Part shown: one piece after another, positions 1 through 11,963 of the stretch
Position numbering within the stretch: the first letter of the stretch is position 1
Layout: every line of letters begins with the position of its first letter
Origin: Paracentrotus lividus
Taxonomy: Eukaryota; Echinodermata; Echinoidea; Camarodonta; Echinidae
Length of the DNA stretch: 64,000 bases
NCBI GenBank assembly: GCA_940671915.1
Contig: CALNVZ010003426.1
Coordinates: forward strand, 19,781,396-19,845,395
Direction of reading: 5' to 3'
Program-made: the position numbers and the translations under genes
Notes under the pieces: generated by a model
Seen by the model: only the letters and a program-made list of their open reading frames with translations
Database searches by the model: none
Told to the model about the DNA's origin: nothing

Positions 1-357
1 GAAAATTGGAAAGGCTTTGTTCAAACGCATAATACTTCAATTTGTTTTTGTTTTAATATTCTTCTTTTCTTGCTTTAACAGGCTTCTATTAAGCATCGCA
101 GCCGACCCAAGGTTCAAACAAAAAAATAACGAAAAGTAAGTCAACAGGCAAAAATGGCTGACGCAAGATGACATTCACATATAAAACAGGCTCATCCACA
201 CACATTCATGTACACCACACCCTCACTCACACACCCACAATTACGCACACCCAATCCTCTCTCATGGGCCGCGGAGCGTTTTAAAAAGTTGAGGGGCTGG
301 GCCGAAAGTGGAGGGGCTGAACAGGCTGAAAATCACAAAGCTATGGTCATTTTCGCA

Positions 358-635
358 TTTTTGTATACGTTTGCTTGATAAGGGGAAGGGGCTGCAGCCC
401 CCTAGTGCCCTGACTCTTGGCTTCCAAATCCACATATACGCCACAAAATCACTCACAAGCCTATATTCACATAACCCACATCCTCACATACACGTATTTT
501 TGTATACGTTTGCTTGATAAGGGAAGGGGCTGCAGCCCCCTAGTGCCCTGACTCTTGGCTTCCAAATCCACATATACGCCACAAAATCACTCACAAGCCT
601 ATATTCACATAACCCACATCCTCACATACACGTAC
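358..635 (+). repeat. 139-bp direct repeat, two copies
   Basis: The segment starting TTTTTGTATACGTTTGC at 358 recurs at 497 almost unchanged, including a short palindrome GGGGCTGCAGCCCC. It sits in a CAC-rich, CA-repeat-like tract spanning about 170-790. No gene is seen in 1-1214; the tract is low in complexity, with a G homopolymer near 971-981. Confidence 0.8.
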
Positions 636-3041
636 AACACACCCTCACGCACACACCCACATTCACGCCCACCATGACACGCCCACATTCACATACACCA
701 CACCCTAAACCACACCCCACATTTACCCACACATCACCCTCACTCACACATCCACATTCAAACAAACTACACCCTCAATCACACGCCCAAAAAAATGTGT
801 GTGGTGTTGACAAACTGTGAATCGCCGCAAAAGTGTAGACAGGAAGTTTATACTGACCGTAAACAGTTTTACATGAGACTTGTGTAACATGAGTTTTTCC
901 ATTGTTATTATTATTTTATTTTTATAATAAAGTATTATTTGAAGAAAGAGAGAGATAGAGAGAGAAAGAGGGGGGGGGGGGGAAATCAGTATTTAATTGT
1001 AAGAGCTGACTTTCGCGAGAATAAATGAAATGAGTTTACGATCTAAGTTAGATATCTTTAATGCAGCGCGTCATAACCTGATCAGATTGCGTTTTATATT
1101 TTTGCTCTTAGTTAAAGTCTAACATATTTTTCAACCTATTTGTGACGACAGAGTGTCACAAATGTGAGTTTTGACATTTTATGTGCTACCGGTAAAGGGC
1201 AATTTTGTCATTCGAATCCATATACTGGAGAGGGGGAGGGGGTAGGGAATTCTGCCTTTTATACTTTTTATTTTGAAAGAAAGAACGAAGAATGATTGCT
1301 TTCTACACCTTGGTCATATTAAAAAGATTTTTTTTTCATGAATGAAAAGGCGTAATGTTTGATTAATTGATTGAGTTATATGCTGTTTACCTCAAACCAT
1401 TTGAAAAATTGAGTTAAAATGGTCCATATGAGGCACATTTCCCTGCCCGCATTTTCAACATAAATAGAAGGGTTCTTAACCTTCATCTTATCCGTCACTG
1501 AATCTTTCGGAAAATGATTCAAAACCACTTAGACTCATTAAGGTGGATATTTAATAGTATTAACTTTCAAGCAAGTGTTAATTGTTCAAGTCCTTGAAGA
1601 AAGTGATAAGAGTGTTGTTTTTATGAGTTGCTGGTTCAAGATTACACCAGGTCAGCGTAGAATATAAGGAAACTAAGTTGTCTGGCTAAAACTGTTATTG
1701 AAATAAGGGATCCCAGGGTAATGTCTGTGTATGTAATATTGTTTTATTATCCATCTTTAAACAAAGCTACTAATATGTTAGAGAATAATTTATATGCATC
1801 AGGTTTTAGATTTCAATGTTTCAAGACTTTTGAACATTTCGCTAAAAATTACATTTTGTTACTAATTTACATATTCATATTTCTAGATTTCTTCACATTT
1901 CGTTACAATTTCAAGAAAGACGGTCTGTTTAAATCGGACTTACCAGCTTACTACGAGAAAGGATGTTTAACATGTTTAATATCGGTCAAGTTTGAATATT
2001 TATATTGATTATACAGTCGATGTATGAACATGCCAAATGCTGAAAATTTGAATATTAAAACATTTATCTAACTTATAGACTATATTAATTGTGACAATAA
2101 CCAAAAAAACGTAAAATTAGTACTATATTATTTGATTGACCTTGATGAAATTTTGAGATAAACAAACGTCATGGAAAATATCAATGTGAAAGTAAATATT
2201 AAATTTTTTATTTTATAACATCGCGATTTTTTATTAAATGAAGGGATGAATAGAGTGAGGAAACGGCCCTAGGTTGGAAGAGAAGATGGGATTGAGGGGA
2301 AGGGGTTGTGATTTCTTTTTTTCTAGTTGAAGTTTATTGAATAGGTTTATAATCAAGATTTATTCCAATCCATGTAAATTTTGGGTTTTTTTACGGAGAT
2401 CATGCCGACAGGTTTTTTTTTCTTAGTATGTCATGACAATACATTTTTTTAATTCACCATGTGAAAACATTCACCAACATTCAATAACAAACTAACATGG
2501 GGAAACACACCCTGGTCAAATTACATTGCCAAAAATTATTGGCTGGAAGATAATCCAATGACTCGACGCATTTATCTGGATCTCTCCAGGTTGCACCAGT
2601 TGACTACAACCAAAAAGAAATTTACATTAGGTATAATACATGATGCAAAGCGCGGCGATTTCATGTCACGTCTGGAGGGGACGGAAACACCCAAAAGTGA
2701 AAAATAATACACTCAAAATCCGCATACTTCACACATTATGCAGAAACTAATGAAAATATTTGCGAGCGGGAAGCGCGAGGCGAAAATTTTGCCTTATAAT
2801 AACATTTAGACTTGTATTTGACATACATTTTACCTCTTTATTAGCTTCACAAGCTAATCACTACATAAAAATATGTTAAGCTTTAAAAAATCGAGGGGTA
2901 ATGATCCCCCAAAGAAAAAATCGAGGGGGGACACGTCCCCCCCCCCCCCCCCCCCCCCGATAGCTGCTAATGCACGATGCTCTATTCAAATTGTAGAATT
3001 TTTGTGAGATTTGCAGTGTAAGAGTTCTGTCCGCTACAAGT

Positions 3042-3047
3042 CACGTG
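3042..3047 (+). promoter_or_regulatory. Conserved E-box (CACGTG) upstream of gene 1
   Basis: CACGTG sits inside a block, CTACAAGTCACGTGATTTGT, that is unchanged in the paralogous 5' region of gene 2 (CACGTG at 52663). It is about 160 bases before the start codon and 26 before a TATA-like sequence. CACGTG is the known site of bHLH-zipper factors (Myc/Max, USF and MITF types); which one acts here is unknown. Confidence 0.5.
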
Positions 3048-3072
3048 ATTTGTCTTCCAGAATCACCTTAGA

Positions 3073-3083
3073 TATATATTAAA
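3073..3083 (+). promoter_or_regulatory. TATA-like box of gene 1
   Basis: TATATATTAAA lies about 130 bases before the start codon and just before GTGGCACAGACAC, a string conserved in gene 2. The spacing suggests transcription starts around 3105. In gene 2 the matching place is split by about 16 extra bases and has no good TATA. Confidence 0.45.
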
Positions 3084-3204
3084 GAGTGGCACAGACACTA
3101 TGTCTTTGCAACTAAATACGATAAGACGGTTGACCAAGATAGAGCTACAATTTTACAACAGTTTCTGTAGTGGTTTGGGAGTTGGTGTTCCTACACGTGA
3201 GACC

Positions 3205-3277
3205 ATGGGGGTCTCTATGTTATGTTTTGTCCTGGTGGTTTTGGTTGCCTCAGGGTATGCTGTTATACCTGAAGTAG
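3205..3277 (+). CDS. Gene 1 exon 1: signal peptide
   Basis: The exon encodes a short N-terminus beginning MGVSMLCFVLVVLVASGYA, a classic hydrophobic secretion signal with a likely cleavage after SGYA, followed by VIPEV. It ends in one base (phase 1) before a consensus donor GTAAGT at 3278; joined to 4029 the split codon reads Asp. The start at 3205 sits in a strong context (ACCATGG). An in-frame ATG at 3100 would add 35 residues, but the paralogous exon at 52830 lacks that ATG (its bases read GCG) while keeping ACCATGG, so 3205 is preferred. What lies upstream is 5' UTR and promoter. Confidence 0.85.
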
Positions 3278-4028
3278 GTAAGTCACATGCTTATAGTTGT
3301 ATTCCATGATCTTTCTTGTCAGGAACGTAGACGGTAATTTTGAACATTTGTAAGTCATTTCAGTTTCTCAGAAAATATGGTTCATTTTATGAAGAAAAAA
3401 AGATAGAGGTACCTGAAGGAACATAAACTTCAATAAAACACAAATGAATTATGGTAAAGTATTCCTTTAAAAAGAAAATAGTGAAAACTTTTCTTTTGAC
3501 TGAGTGAATTTTCGAAAGTAGAGTGAACTTCGCTCAGTTTGGAGTGAAAACACACATTTTCACCCATTTCGGAGTCATGTCAGGCATGTCACGGATCGCT
3601 TGAAATCGTCGAGTGATCCCTAAAAAAGAAAAAAAAATAATCCTGAAACTTACTCCGTCAAGAGTGAACCTTTGTCACTTAGATTCAGGGGCTAATTAGC
3701 CTGTCCCCCTACTTAAACCCATAATTAAGAAGAAGAAGTGCTTGCAGTAAAAAATAAATAATAAAACTATAGACATAAAAAAAATGCCCCCCCCCCTGCA
3801 AAACAGTTCGTATATAAAAGATTATTTTTATAAAAGTTAGTGTAATATTGACAATGATTGCTGCATGTGTAAATACACAGATACAAGTATAAAACATGCG
3901 GGAAGGTAAAGCTCTTAGTACAGGCGTCATTGTAGAAATAAGGGTGTCAAAACTGGGTCCTTACCAAACAACCCTTTATGCCTTAATTAAATGATATGGT
4001 TTTGTTTGTTGTCTTACAAACTATATAG
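3278..4028 (+). other. Gene 1 intron 1
   Basis: The first 300 bases are similar to intron 1 of gene 2 (52900-53170), and a short C homopolymer lies at about 3787. Nothing else is recognised. Confidence 0.6.
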
Positions 4029-4343
4029 ATGCGACGATGGTACGCCTGGTGGATGGAGTAGCCACCAATGAAGGAAGAGTAGAAGTGAACGTGAATGGAG
4101 AATGGGGAACCGTATGCGATGATGGATGGGATCTGAACGATGCTCACGTTGTCTGCAGAATGCTAGGTTTTGAGGGCGCTGTTGAGGCTACTTCCAGGGC
4201 TAGCTTCGGAGAGGGGACTGTTGGTATCCTTCTAGATGATGTTGATTGCACAGGAAATGAGAATAGTGTCCTTGATTGTCAATACAATAGGTTTGAAAAC
4301 TGTGCTCATTTTGAAGATGCTGGAGTTATTTGCAATTCTGGAG
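4029..4343 (+). CDS. Gene 1 SRCR domain 1 (one exon)
   Basis: This is a complete SRCR domain in a single 315-nt exon, phase 1 at both ends, with acceptor TATATAG and donor GTAAGT. It opens with MVRLVDG and carries the family signatures EGRVEV, WGTVCDDGWDLNDAH and VVCRMLGF, closing with DAGVICNSGG. Six cysteines are present (in TVC, VVC, VDC, LDC, ENC and VIC), the pattern of group A SRCR domains. The opening VDGVATNEG differs from the VNGxDETEG of most later copies, so this is one of the more diverged members. The intron that follows (6.3 kb) is the longest in the gene and carries a large transposon complex. Confidence 0.93.
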
Positions 4344-6360
4344 GTAAGTTTTCAATGCCCATCCAATTGACATAACATAAGATGAAGGAAACACAATGTA
4401 TTAAAACTCTCGTCTCGAATTTAGACCGAAGGAAATGAATTGATGCATTAAACATCGTGTGAAACAAAAAAATTCATACAGTGCGTCCGAGAAAAACCGA
4501 GAATGATCGCCGTCTTATCATAATTTAATTAATCTAAATCAAAATTCATAAATGACCCATCAATTCAAAGCTTGAGTCTCCTCTTTTATTTGGTGAAATC
4601 TATATGACCCATATCTTACGCATAAGTCAGATACAATAATTTGAAAAGAGAAAACTAAAAAGTCGTTTGGCAGGCGGTATCTGAAATTCTCTTTCAAATG
4701 TACATATTCAAGAAGGTTTATTTTTTCATTCTTAACAACAACAAAAAAAAAAATAACTGTCGATTGAGTCAATAAATGTATTCCATTCTTTTGAAATTGT
4801 CTTGTGAAAAGTATAAACATTTAATCATGGGACCCTATCAAGACCAAGGGGGGACCTCTCATGACCAAGGGGAACCCCTACCAAACTTTTATCCGCTTGG
4901 ATCCTTTTCCACCAAACTTTGTGACCTTACCTATAATTTATTCAAGAACATTTGACACATATTTTGTGGGGGTATGATATTCCGTGTTGCCATGGCAACC
5001 ACAAACAACAAATTGGCAGCAAAATAATGGTATTTTTTTCATATTTATAGTTATAAACAAAATTAGGGTATTATCAATGGGATATCTTTATTCAAAAATT
5101 CCAAACCGAATACCGCTCTTCTTTTTTTAATATGTTTATTTATTTTTTATTTAATGGCACCATAACAATATATATATATGGTCATGTGTCACAAGTTGGG
5201 GTATAGTAAACGGGTGGAGGCGTTACATTTTGGAGGGAAAATTATCACATTTTTTCACATAGCATGAAAATGATGTACAGTCATAAGCTGTGCAACCATT
5301 CATATTGTAGATAATTTATCACGCTACATGTCTGTAAAGTTTCAGCTTCGTTATGCTCATTGTTTTAATACAAAGATACTTTTAGTGGAGTATGGTAAGG
5401 GGTGGAGGATCCTACGGTGGAGGATCCTACGGTGGAGGCACGTGTTAAAGCATAGGGAATTCCCATCTTTGTTGCTTTCCTATTGTTTGCTGCGTTATAT
5501 CTTTGCAGCCAATTGGTCTTATGGGTTGAGTGATATATCATTCTCTTAGGAATTTATGTGGTTCTAGATAAATGTGAAGAAGATTTTTCAAAAGTCATTT
5601 AACCAATTAATTAATCAATTAAAACATACTTGATACACATATCCTCATAGACAATGCATTCCAGGCATCAAAAATTGTCACATGCAATTTTATAACAATA
5701 ACTGTTATTTCTTCGCCATTTTCTTTGCATGCATGTAAATACATAATTAAGTGGAAACATATTACTTGCAATATACTTTGTGTGAGTAGTAATCCGAGTG
5801 TAAAAGACAGGATTTCTGCCCTTTTTGCACTATTTTTTTTTTCGTTTTTGACACCCTGTAGCGCGGTTAGAAAAAATAATTTTGTACTACAAGTTTATAT
5901 TTTTTAGAAGCATAGCGTCTTATTAACACAATCCAAGATGATTCATTTCATTTGGTGAAAAGATTAAGAAATTATTCGCCGGAAAAATTGTGAAGATTTT
6001 TTAACCATTTTTCCTGTAACACTCTGTATAGCTTTTATGACACACCTTATACAGGCACAAAAATATGTTAATCATCTTCCTGTCAATCTCTGCTTTCAAT
6101 ATATATATACTTTTATACATGTCTGACTTACTACTAAGAAACCACAGATGTTTGATTTTGACACTGTACATTTCTACAATTTTTTGGACATGTAACGCAT
6201 TTTCCACCCAACTCATGACATGTGGCCATATATATATTATTGCTTATTATAAAATTTCTTTCCATACCTGAACAATGAACATTTGTACAAATACCATTAT
6301 AATTTAATCGTTTTTGATAATTACCCTAAGCGCCCTCTTGTGGTGAAATTGTATTTTTCA
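4344..6360 (+). other. Gene 1 intron 2, 5' part
   Basis: The first 120 bases resemble the intron starts after other SRCR exons. ATACAGTGCGTCCGAGAAA at 4480 looks like one end of a TA-inserting element without a visible partner. The rest is AT-rich sequence without recognised features. Confidence 0.5.
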
Positions 6361-7543
6361 TATTTAAGAGCATTAAGCGCCCCCCCCCCAAATTTGGTAA
6401 CTTTGGACATTTCAAATAAATACAACACGAAAAGTAAGTTCCCCCTATTTCAGATATTAATCATTTTTTTATCAAGGAGGAATCGAAAAATTTAGGAACA
6501 ATCTGCATTTATTTCTACAATACACTTGTCAAAAAAAGATGCCACATGTGTGCCCTAACATAATTTTGAGTTCATGGTCAAATTTCACAGTTGAGTGAGC
6601 ACTTGGTTAAAATTGCAAAAACTGCAGTTTTTCTGAATTTAAAAAAAGAAATGCTCCAAATTTTATTGTCCGAATCGGATATTCTTTTTGCCCTTGTTCC
6701 GTGGGCTTGGCAGCCGCTTGGCAGCGCCAGATGGACGTTGCTCTATCCCCCTCTTGTTGAACGCCAAACAGGGAAGCAACATCTACCATTTTTAACGTCT
6801 TTGGTATGACGCGGCCCGATTATGAGGCGGACACTCTATCCACTGAGCCAACACATCGGTACGTGGTATATTTGATCAAATATGATGGAATTCCTGTTTT
6901 GGAAGTGTATTTCGACTTTTCCTAACAATTCTCAGTTGAATGAACAAATTAAACATTAAAAAATAGGCCATTTTAAAAATATGATCAGGTATTGCAGTAA
7001 TTGTGTGCACTAAAAATCATCTGAATTATATTTCTTGGGTTAAGTTTCTAATCTTTGGGCATGTGTCAATGATCCTATGGTACATAATTTATAAATCCAT
7101 GCTTCAGTAAGCACGTGAAACTGGAGAAGCTATTCTTTCATGTATGGACTAAAATTCAATCTTTACTTTGATTAAACGGCACGATTGTTCTGGGGGAGTA
7201 GGCCTACATCTGATTTTATTTTCACAAAATCCCGATGTTTCACTCCTCAGTGGGCACAAGTTAGAAGGAAATCTTGCCAATGAGAAGAAAGGTTAGGGCC
7301 CCGTCACGGTTCAGTGACTTAGCGCATACGTAATTTGACATTCGTTAGAGGTCAGTTGAAGCTATGTGCCAAGCTTCATGAAATAACTCGCAGTCAAATG
7401 GACAGAAATTAACAATGAAAATGTGCCACATTTTACCTTTTGTTAAACCTCTGAACATAAAGTCAATGGAGGAGGTAAATGCCTGACAAATATAAATTCG
7501 GCTTATTTTCATTGATGATTATTGTTCATTCTACCATGAGTTA

Positions 7544-8397
7544 GGGGAGACTGGGGCAATTATGACCCGCTTTTTCACATTTCCTATTACTACCATTAAA
7601 TGAAAAGTCCAATGATATTCTAAATATGTAAAAATACAGTCGGTCCATATACCTATAATATACAAAGGAAAGTATAAACCTGCTACTTCTCATTTGCATA
7701 TTAATTACCATTATGTTAACAACTTTGGGGGCCATAATTACCCCACGGGTTGGGGTATTTATGGCCCCCTATTGTAATGGCTGTATGAATTCAAATATAT
7801 TATGCTAATTAATGATGGTAAAGTAAAATAAATATTGTTGGGTATTCCTAATACACTTATCAACCACCAACAATGATTTAGTCAATAATTGGTTCAGCCA
7901 AAATGTTGAAATTTTGCAATCAAAGCAATACATATATTTATGTACAAAATCGTACAAGTTAATGTCCCCATCTACGCTTATCTGCGCTTATACACTGTTT
8001 ATGCATTGGGGGCCATAATTACCCCAAATGACATTTTCAATTTGATCCCCCTTTACAACTCTACTATTGAAGATATTCAGGTGGAAGTTTTTCTGTTGTG
8101 TTTTTTACTTCCTATTGTTTCAGTTTCAATCAAAAGTTCATCTTAAATGATTTTAATTAATGATATCACACCCCAAATAAAAAAGCAGACTTGCCACTTT
8201 CCAACGAACAGAATTGTAATTGCCGTACATTTTAGTCTCCCCTAAGCACAACATTTCATGTAAATGGCTTATTTTTCTCATAAGATAGTAGGAAGAGTTT
8301 AGCTAGGCATGTGTAAAAATTAAATTATCATTGTGTAATGCAGCAAAGAATTATAAGCTCTCAAAGACAAAGGGGCCATAATTACCCCAGTCTCCCC
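7544..8397. mobile_element. GGGGAGAC-family inverted-repeat element, copy 1
   Basis: The element begins GGGGAGACTGGGG and ends with the inverse CCCCAGTCTCCCC, flanked by TA on both sides. It contains internal copies of the terminal motif (GGGGTATTTATGGCCCC near 7752 and GGCCATAATTACCCC near 8011). It has no ORF of note. It serves as the empty-site reference for the nested insertions in copies 2 and 3. Confidence 0.85.
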
Positions 8398-9367
8398 TAT
8401 ATCATGAAACTTGACACACAGCTCCAGATGGTCACCAACTATTATGATCTCGATTTAAATTGCATATCCAGTAAGTCACTAAACCTTGAACGGAGCCTTA
8501 AACTTTCTTTCTTTCTCATTTACATGATTTTCTTGTTTCTTGTGCCCACTGAGGCGTGAAATCTCCAGATTTTAGTGAAAATAAAATCAGATGTACTCCC
8601 CAATACATTTGTGCTGTTTAATCAAAGTAAAAAAATAAGTTATTATTATTATTATGGGAAATTTTTTTTTTTTTATTCCATACATGAAAAACGGCTTTTC
8701 CAGTCTCATGTGCTCACTGGAGCATGATTTTTTATTTAATAAATGCCATAGGATTATTGACACATATCCAAAGGTTAAAAACATAATCCCCCCAAAACGT
8801 AATTGAGAGGTTTGTAGTGCATAAAATTACTGCAATACCTGATCATAATTTAAAATGGCATAGTTTTTTGGTTATTGTATGGGTTCATTCAACCGTGATT
8901 GTTAGGAAAAGTCGAAATACACTTCCTAAACAGGAATTCCAGCATATTTGATCAAATATACTGCGTAAAACTCACAAAAAATGCAGTTTCTGCAATTTTA
9001 GCCAATTTTCTTAACCCAGTGCTCAAACAAGCGTGAAATTTGACTATGAACTCATAATTATATTAGGGCACACATCTGGCATCTTTTTTGACAAGTGTGG
9101 TGTAGAAAGAAATGAATATTGTTCCGAAATCAGTTATTCAAAGTTGTGATTATCGGTTTGTGAACTTAAAAAAAAAAGATATTTTTGCATTCAACCATTA
9201 CTCACTGAAGCATGACATGACGATTCTTCCTAAGATTCGGTCACATGGTAGCTAATGAAATTACCTACACGGTCATATAATTAGATTTTTTTTTAAATTT
9301 CCTCCTGGTTAAAAAGTGATTGAACTCTGAAATAGAGGGACTTACTTTAGACAATAAATGAATCATC

Positions 9368-9558
9368 AGGTACCTTACCAAAAGTTAAAGCCGCGGCCCG
9401 CTGCGTGAACGCCGAACAGCGGGCTTATAGGCAGGATATACCGTTCCCCTATTATTCTTCCATTGACTTAATTGGAGGGGATTAGTACATCAGGTATAAA
9501 GTGCCGCTGTGCGGCGTTTACGCAGCGGTCCGCGGCTTTATCTTTTGGTAAGGTACCT
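9368..9558. mobile_element. 191-bp miniature inverted-repeat element
   Basis: Both ends read AGGTACCTTACCAAAAG inward, and the terminal repeats extend about 45 bases through a GC-rich AAAGCCGCGG segment. It is GC-richer than its surroundings and non-coding. It lies inside the right arm of the larger inverted repeat. Confidence 0.8.
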
Positions 9559-9829
9559 AAAACATATTTCATCAAATTGTGATGTTAGAGAGTTAAAATG
9601 ATTTAATTCAATTCTTGTGTTTTTTTTTTTTTATTTCTTTATTAAGCTGCACATAGCGCCCCGATACGATGACCTTGAAAGATTTTAGTTGTACCAAGTT
9701 GTTGCGCTTCAGTTACTCCATCCTCATGCCAATTATGAAAGTGATCGGTCAAATAAAAACAAAATATGGAGGGGGCACATTGTGAACGATCAAAATACCT
9801 TGGTATTGATAGGGTTAAAGATATTCCTT

Positions 9830-10290
9830 AGTACAGTCATTCATCTAGCGTATTTTGGTATCATTTTCATTTGGATCTTTGAACGTATGACTGAATAACA
9901 GACAGTGCTCAGAAGACGGTAAAATCTCACTTACGCCAATTGGCTAGTTGAAGAATAAACATATTGAAAATGTATTGCTTATGTTCACCCCAAAAAACGC
10001 ACCCACACGTAACCTTTTATACACAAACATAAAACCACATACACGCCCACATCTTCCACATACACACACCCTCACCACACACACACAAATACCATATCAC
10101 TGATCCACATCGCACATGCACACACCTACACACCCACGCCCTTAACAAACACACCTTCACACATACACACACACCCCTTACTCACACTCACAAACAGTTG
10201 TTAGGTAAATACTACGTCTCAAAAACTCGGTGATTGCCTTGGTAAACAAAACATCAAAGGCGAAATGTAATTGTGAAAAGTTTAGTGTGT

Positions 10291-10337
<47 letters not shown>

Positions 10338-10600
10338 GGGTGAGAGGGTGTGTGTAGGATATGTATATATGTGTGTACACATAATTATTCTCTCAACATT
10401 TGTTTCTAATCTTCCTCCATCTATTTGACACAATTGAGATTCTACTGCTTGTTACTCAGTCATGCGTGCAAAAATCGAAATGAAAAATGTACCAACAAAT
10501 CCTGGGAGCATGACACTACCAAAACTTATCATGAAACCCATGATCAAACGGTCATGCTTCAACCAAGACAACCTCAAAAAGATTGGACACTTTTCTTTTC
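9830..10600. mobile_element. Decayed GAGTGAGTC-family element with CA/GT microsatellites
   Basis: The left part (TTTGGATCTTTGAACGTATGAC) and right part (TTACTCAGTCATGCGTGCAAA) are inverse matches to each other and to the intact element at 50309-51205. CA-rich (about 9990-10190) and GT repeats (10290-10335) fill the middle. The terminal bases are lost. Confidence 0.6.
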
Positions 10601-10626
10601 TTTTCTTTTCTTTTGTTTTACGCCAG

Positions 10627-10932
10627 TAATTCGCCTAGTGAATGGTAAAGACGAAACGGAAGGAAGAGTAGAAGTGAACGTGAATGGAGAATGGGGCACC
10701 GTATGTCATGACAGATGGGATCTGAACGATGCTAACGTTGTCTGCAGAATGCTAGGTTTTGGGGGCGCTGTTGAGGCTACTCGCAGGGCTAGCTTCGGAC
10801 AGGGCACTGCCCCTATCCTTCTTGATAATGTTGTTTGTAGAGGACATGAGCATAGTATCCTTGATTGCAAATACAAGAGTATTGATAACTGTGATCATAG
10901 CGAAGATGCTGGAGTCGTTTGTAATTCTGGAG
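10627..10932 (+). CDS. Gene 1 SRCR domain 2 (one exon)
   Basis: The acceptor follows a TTTTC-rich tract (TTTTACGCCAG) and the exon opens with IRLVNGKDETEG. It is the shortest SRCR exon here (306 nt) because its leader before IRLVNG is a few residues shorter. The core reads [19 protein letters not shown], where most copies have CDDGWD; the next domain shares CHDRWD, so the two are probably sister duplicates. All six cysteines are kept, and VVCRGHEHS replaces the usual CTGNE after the third. The donor is GTAAGT at 10933. The next intron is only 397 nt, the shortest between domains, and its first 100 bases resemble those after other SRCR exons, showing that intron sequence was copied along with the exon. 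Confidence 0.93.
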
Positions 10933-11329
10933 GTAAGTGAATGGAACGCAATGTAATTTTTTTTTTCGATTTGAGAACAAAAAAACGTGGATGGCATTAA
11001 ATATTGCATGAAACACATATATTTAAATATTAAATAAATTGTGACCTTTATTGACAATACAATAAACTACTCCAGTACCTCATTTTGGCACTGAACAAAT
11101 CAACGTTCCGTCCAAGATAATGTATTCTTTCCTTTATGCTGTACTGCAACTTAGATGGCGTGAATATTCATATCATCAATAAAAGTGCCGTAAAAACTAA
11201 AAGATGAAAGAAAAAGACAAAAAATGATTTAAGCATATTTTCTCGAAACAATCGAAATTGTATCCAAATCAAAATGATAACAGATTCCCCCCGTTCTCCA
11301 CAAAAAAACAAAAACAAATATCTTTATAG

Positions 11330-11650
11330 AGAAATCGATAATACGCCTCGTTAATGGGCGAGATGAAACGGAAGGAAGAGTAGAACTGAAGGTGAATGGA
11401 AAATGGGGAACCGTATGTCATGATAGATGGGATCTGAACGATGCTCACGTTGTCTGCAAAATGCTAGGATTTGAGGATGCTCTTCAGGCTACTCGCAGTA
11501 GTAGCTTCGGACAGGGCACTGGTAAATTCCTTCTAGATGAGGTTGCTTGCACAGGAAATGAGCATAGCCTACTTGATTGTCAATACAACAGTATTATCAC
11601 ATATTGTTATCACAGTACATCAGATGCTGGAGTAATTTGCAATTCTGGAG
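11330..11650 (+). CDS. Gene 1 SRCR domain 3 (one exon)
   Basis: Exon of 321 nt with acceptor TTTATAG and donor GTAAGT. It opens SIIRLVNGRDETEG and has CHDRWDLNDAHVVCKMLGF, with Lys in place of the usual Arg before MLGF. The segment after the fourth cysteine is two residues longer (YCYHSTSDAG) than in other copies, which changes the spacing to the fifth and sixth cysteines slightly. All six cysteines are kept and no stop is present. The downstream intron contains a deleted SRCR relic (11923-11963) and a TAA microsatellite at about 11850-11877. Confidence 0.93.
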
Positions 11651-11846
11651 GTAAGTTTTCAATGCCCATGTATTCGAATTGAAATTAAGTAAAGGAAAGG
11701 CAATGTAGGCTCTCCCACTCGTAATGAAAAACATGGATTACATAAAATAGGCAAATGAGTGATGATTCCATCTTCATCTTGCTTTGCATTTTCCTATTTC
11801 ACTATGCATGTATGCTGTATTTTTTATGCATATCTTGATCGAATAG

Positions 11847-11878
<32 letters not shown>

Positions 11879-11922
11879 TACCCTGATGCACTCAGCTAAT
11901 GAAACCAAAATCAAACAATTTT

Positions 11923-11963
11923 GTTGTTGTTGCTTGCACAAGAAATGAGAGCAGTATTCTTGA
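11923..11963 (+). pseudogene. SRCR exon relic
   Basis: About 40 bases match the part of an SRCR exon that encodes the third cysteine region (the ACTGNE segment, here TTGCTTGCACAAGAAATGAG) and the following SILD. The match stops in mid-domain and continues directly into sequence resembling the start of SRCR introns (TAAGTTTTCAATGCACG). The 5' two thirds of the exon and the cysteine-rich 3' end are absent. It cannot be expressed as a domain. It is best read as a former extra SRCR exon that suffered internal deletion. Confidence 0.75.

Larger units (their letters stand above)
1215..3204 (+). repeat. Gene 1 5' flank, paralogous to 51245-52829
   Basis: This stretch aligns in order with the region before gene 2. 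Anchors include CTTTCTACACCTTGG, AATGAAAAGGCGTAATG, CCCTGCCCGCATTTTCAACA, GGTGGATATTTAATAGTAT and CCAGTTGACT. Gene 1's copy is longer by several hundred bases because of insertions such as the C homopolymer block near 2940. It contains the promoter and 5' UTR and no convincing coding exon. Confidence 0.85.
6360..9680. mobile_element. Long inverted-repeat element with nested insertions
   Basis: The sequence of 6360-7320 recurs as the reverse complement in 8460-9680, with diverged arms of about 1 kb. Paired examples are GATGCCACATGTGTGCCCTAA near 6540 and its partner at about 9060-9085, and the GAAGTGTATTTCGACTTTTCC region near 6905 and its partner near 8915. The centre holds a GGGGAGAC element (7544-8397) and the right arm a 191-bp element (9368-9558). 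No transposase is found, so it is non-autonomous. Confidence 0.7.

Noticed and set aside
3100..3204. N-terminal extension from ATG at 3100 in gene 1
   Set aside because: The ATG is not conserved in gene 2, the Kozak context at 3205 is stronger, and starting at 3205 gives a standard signal peptide.
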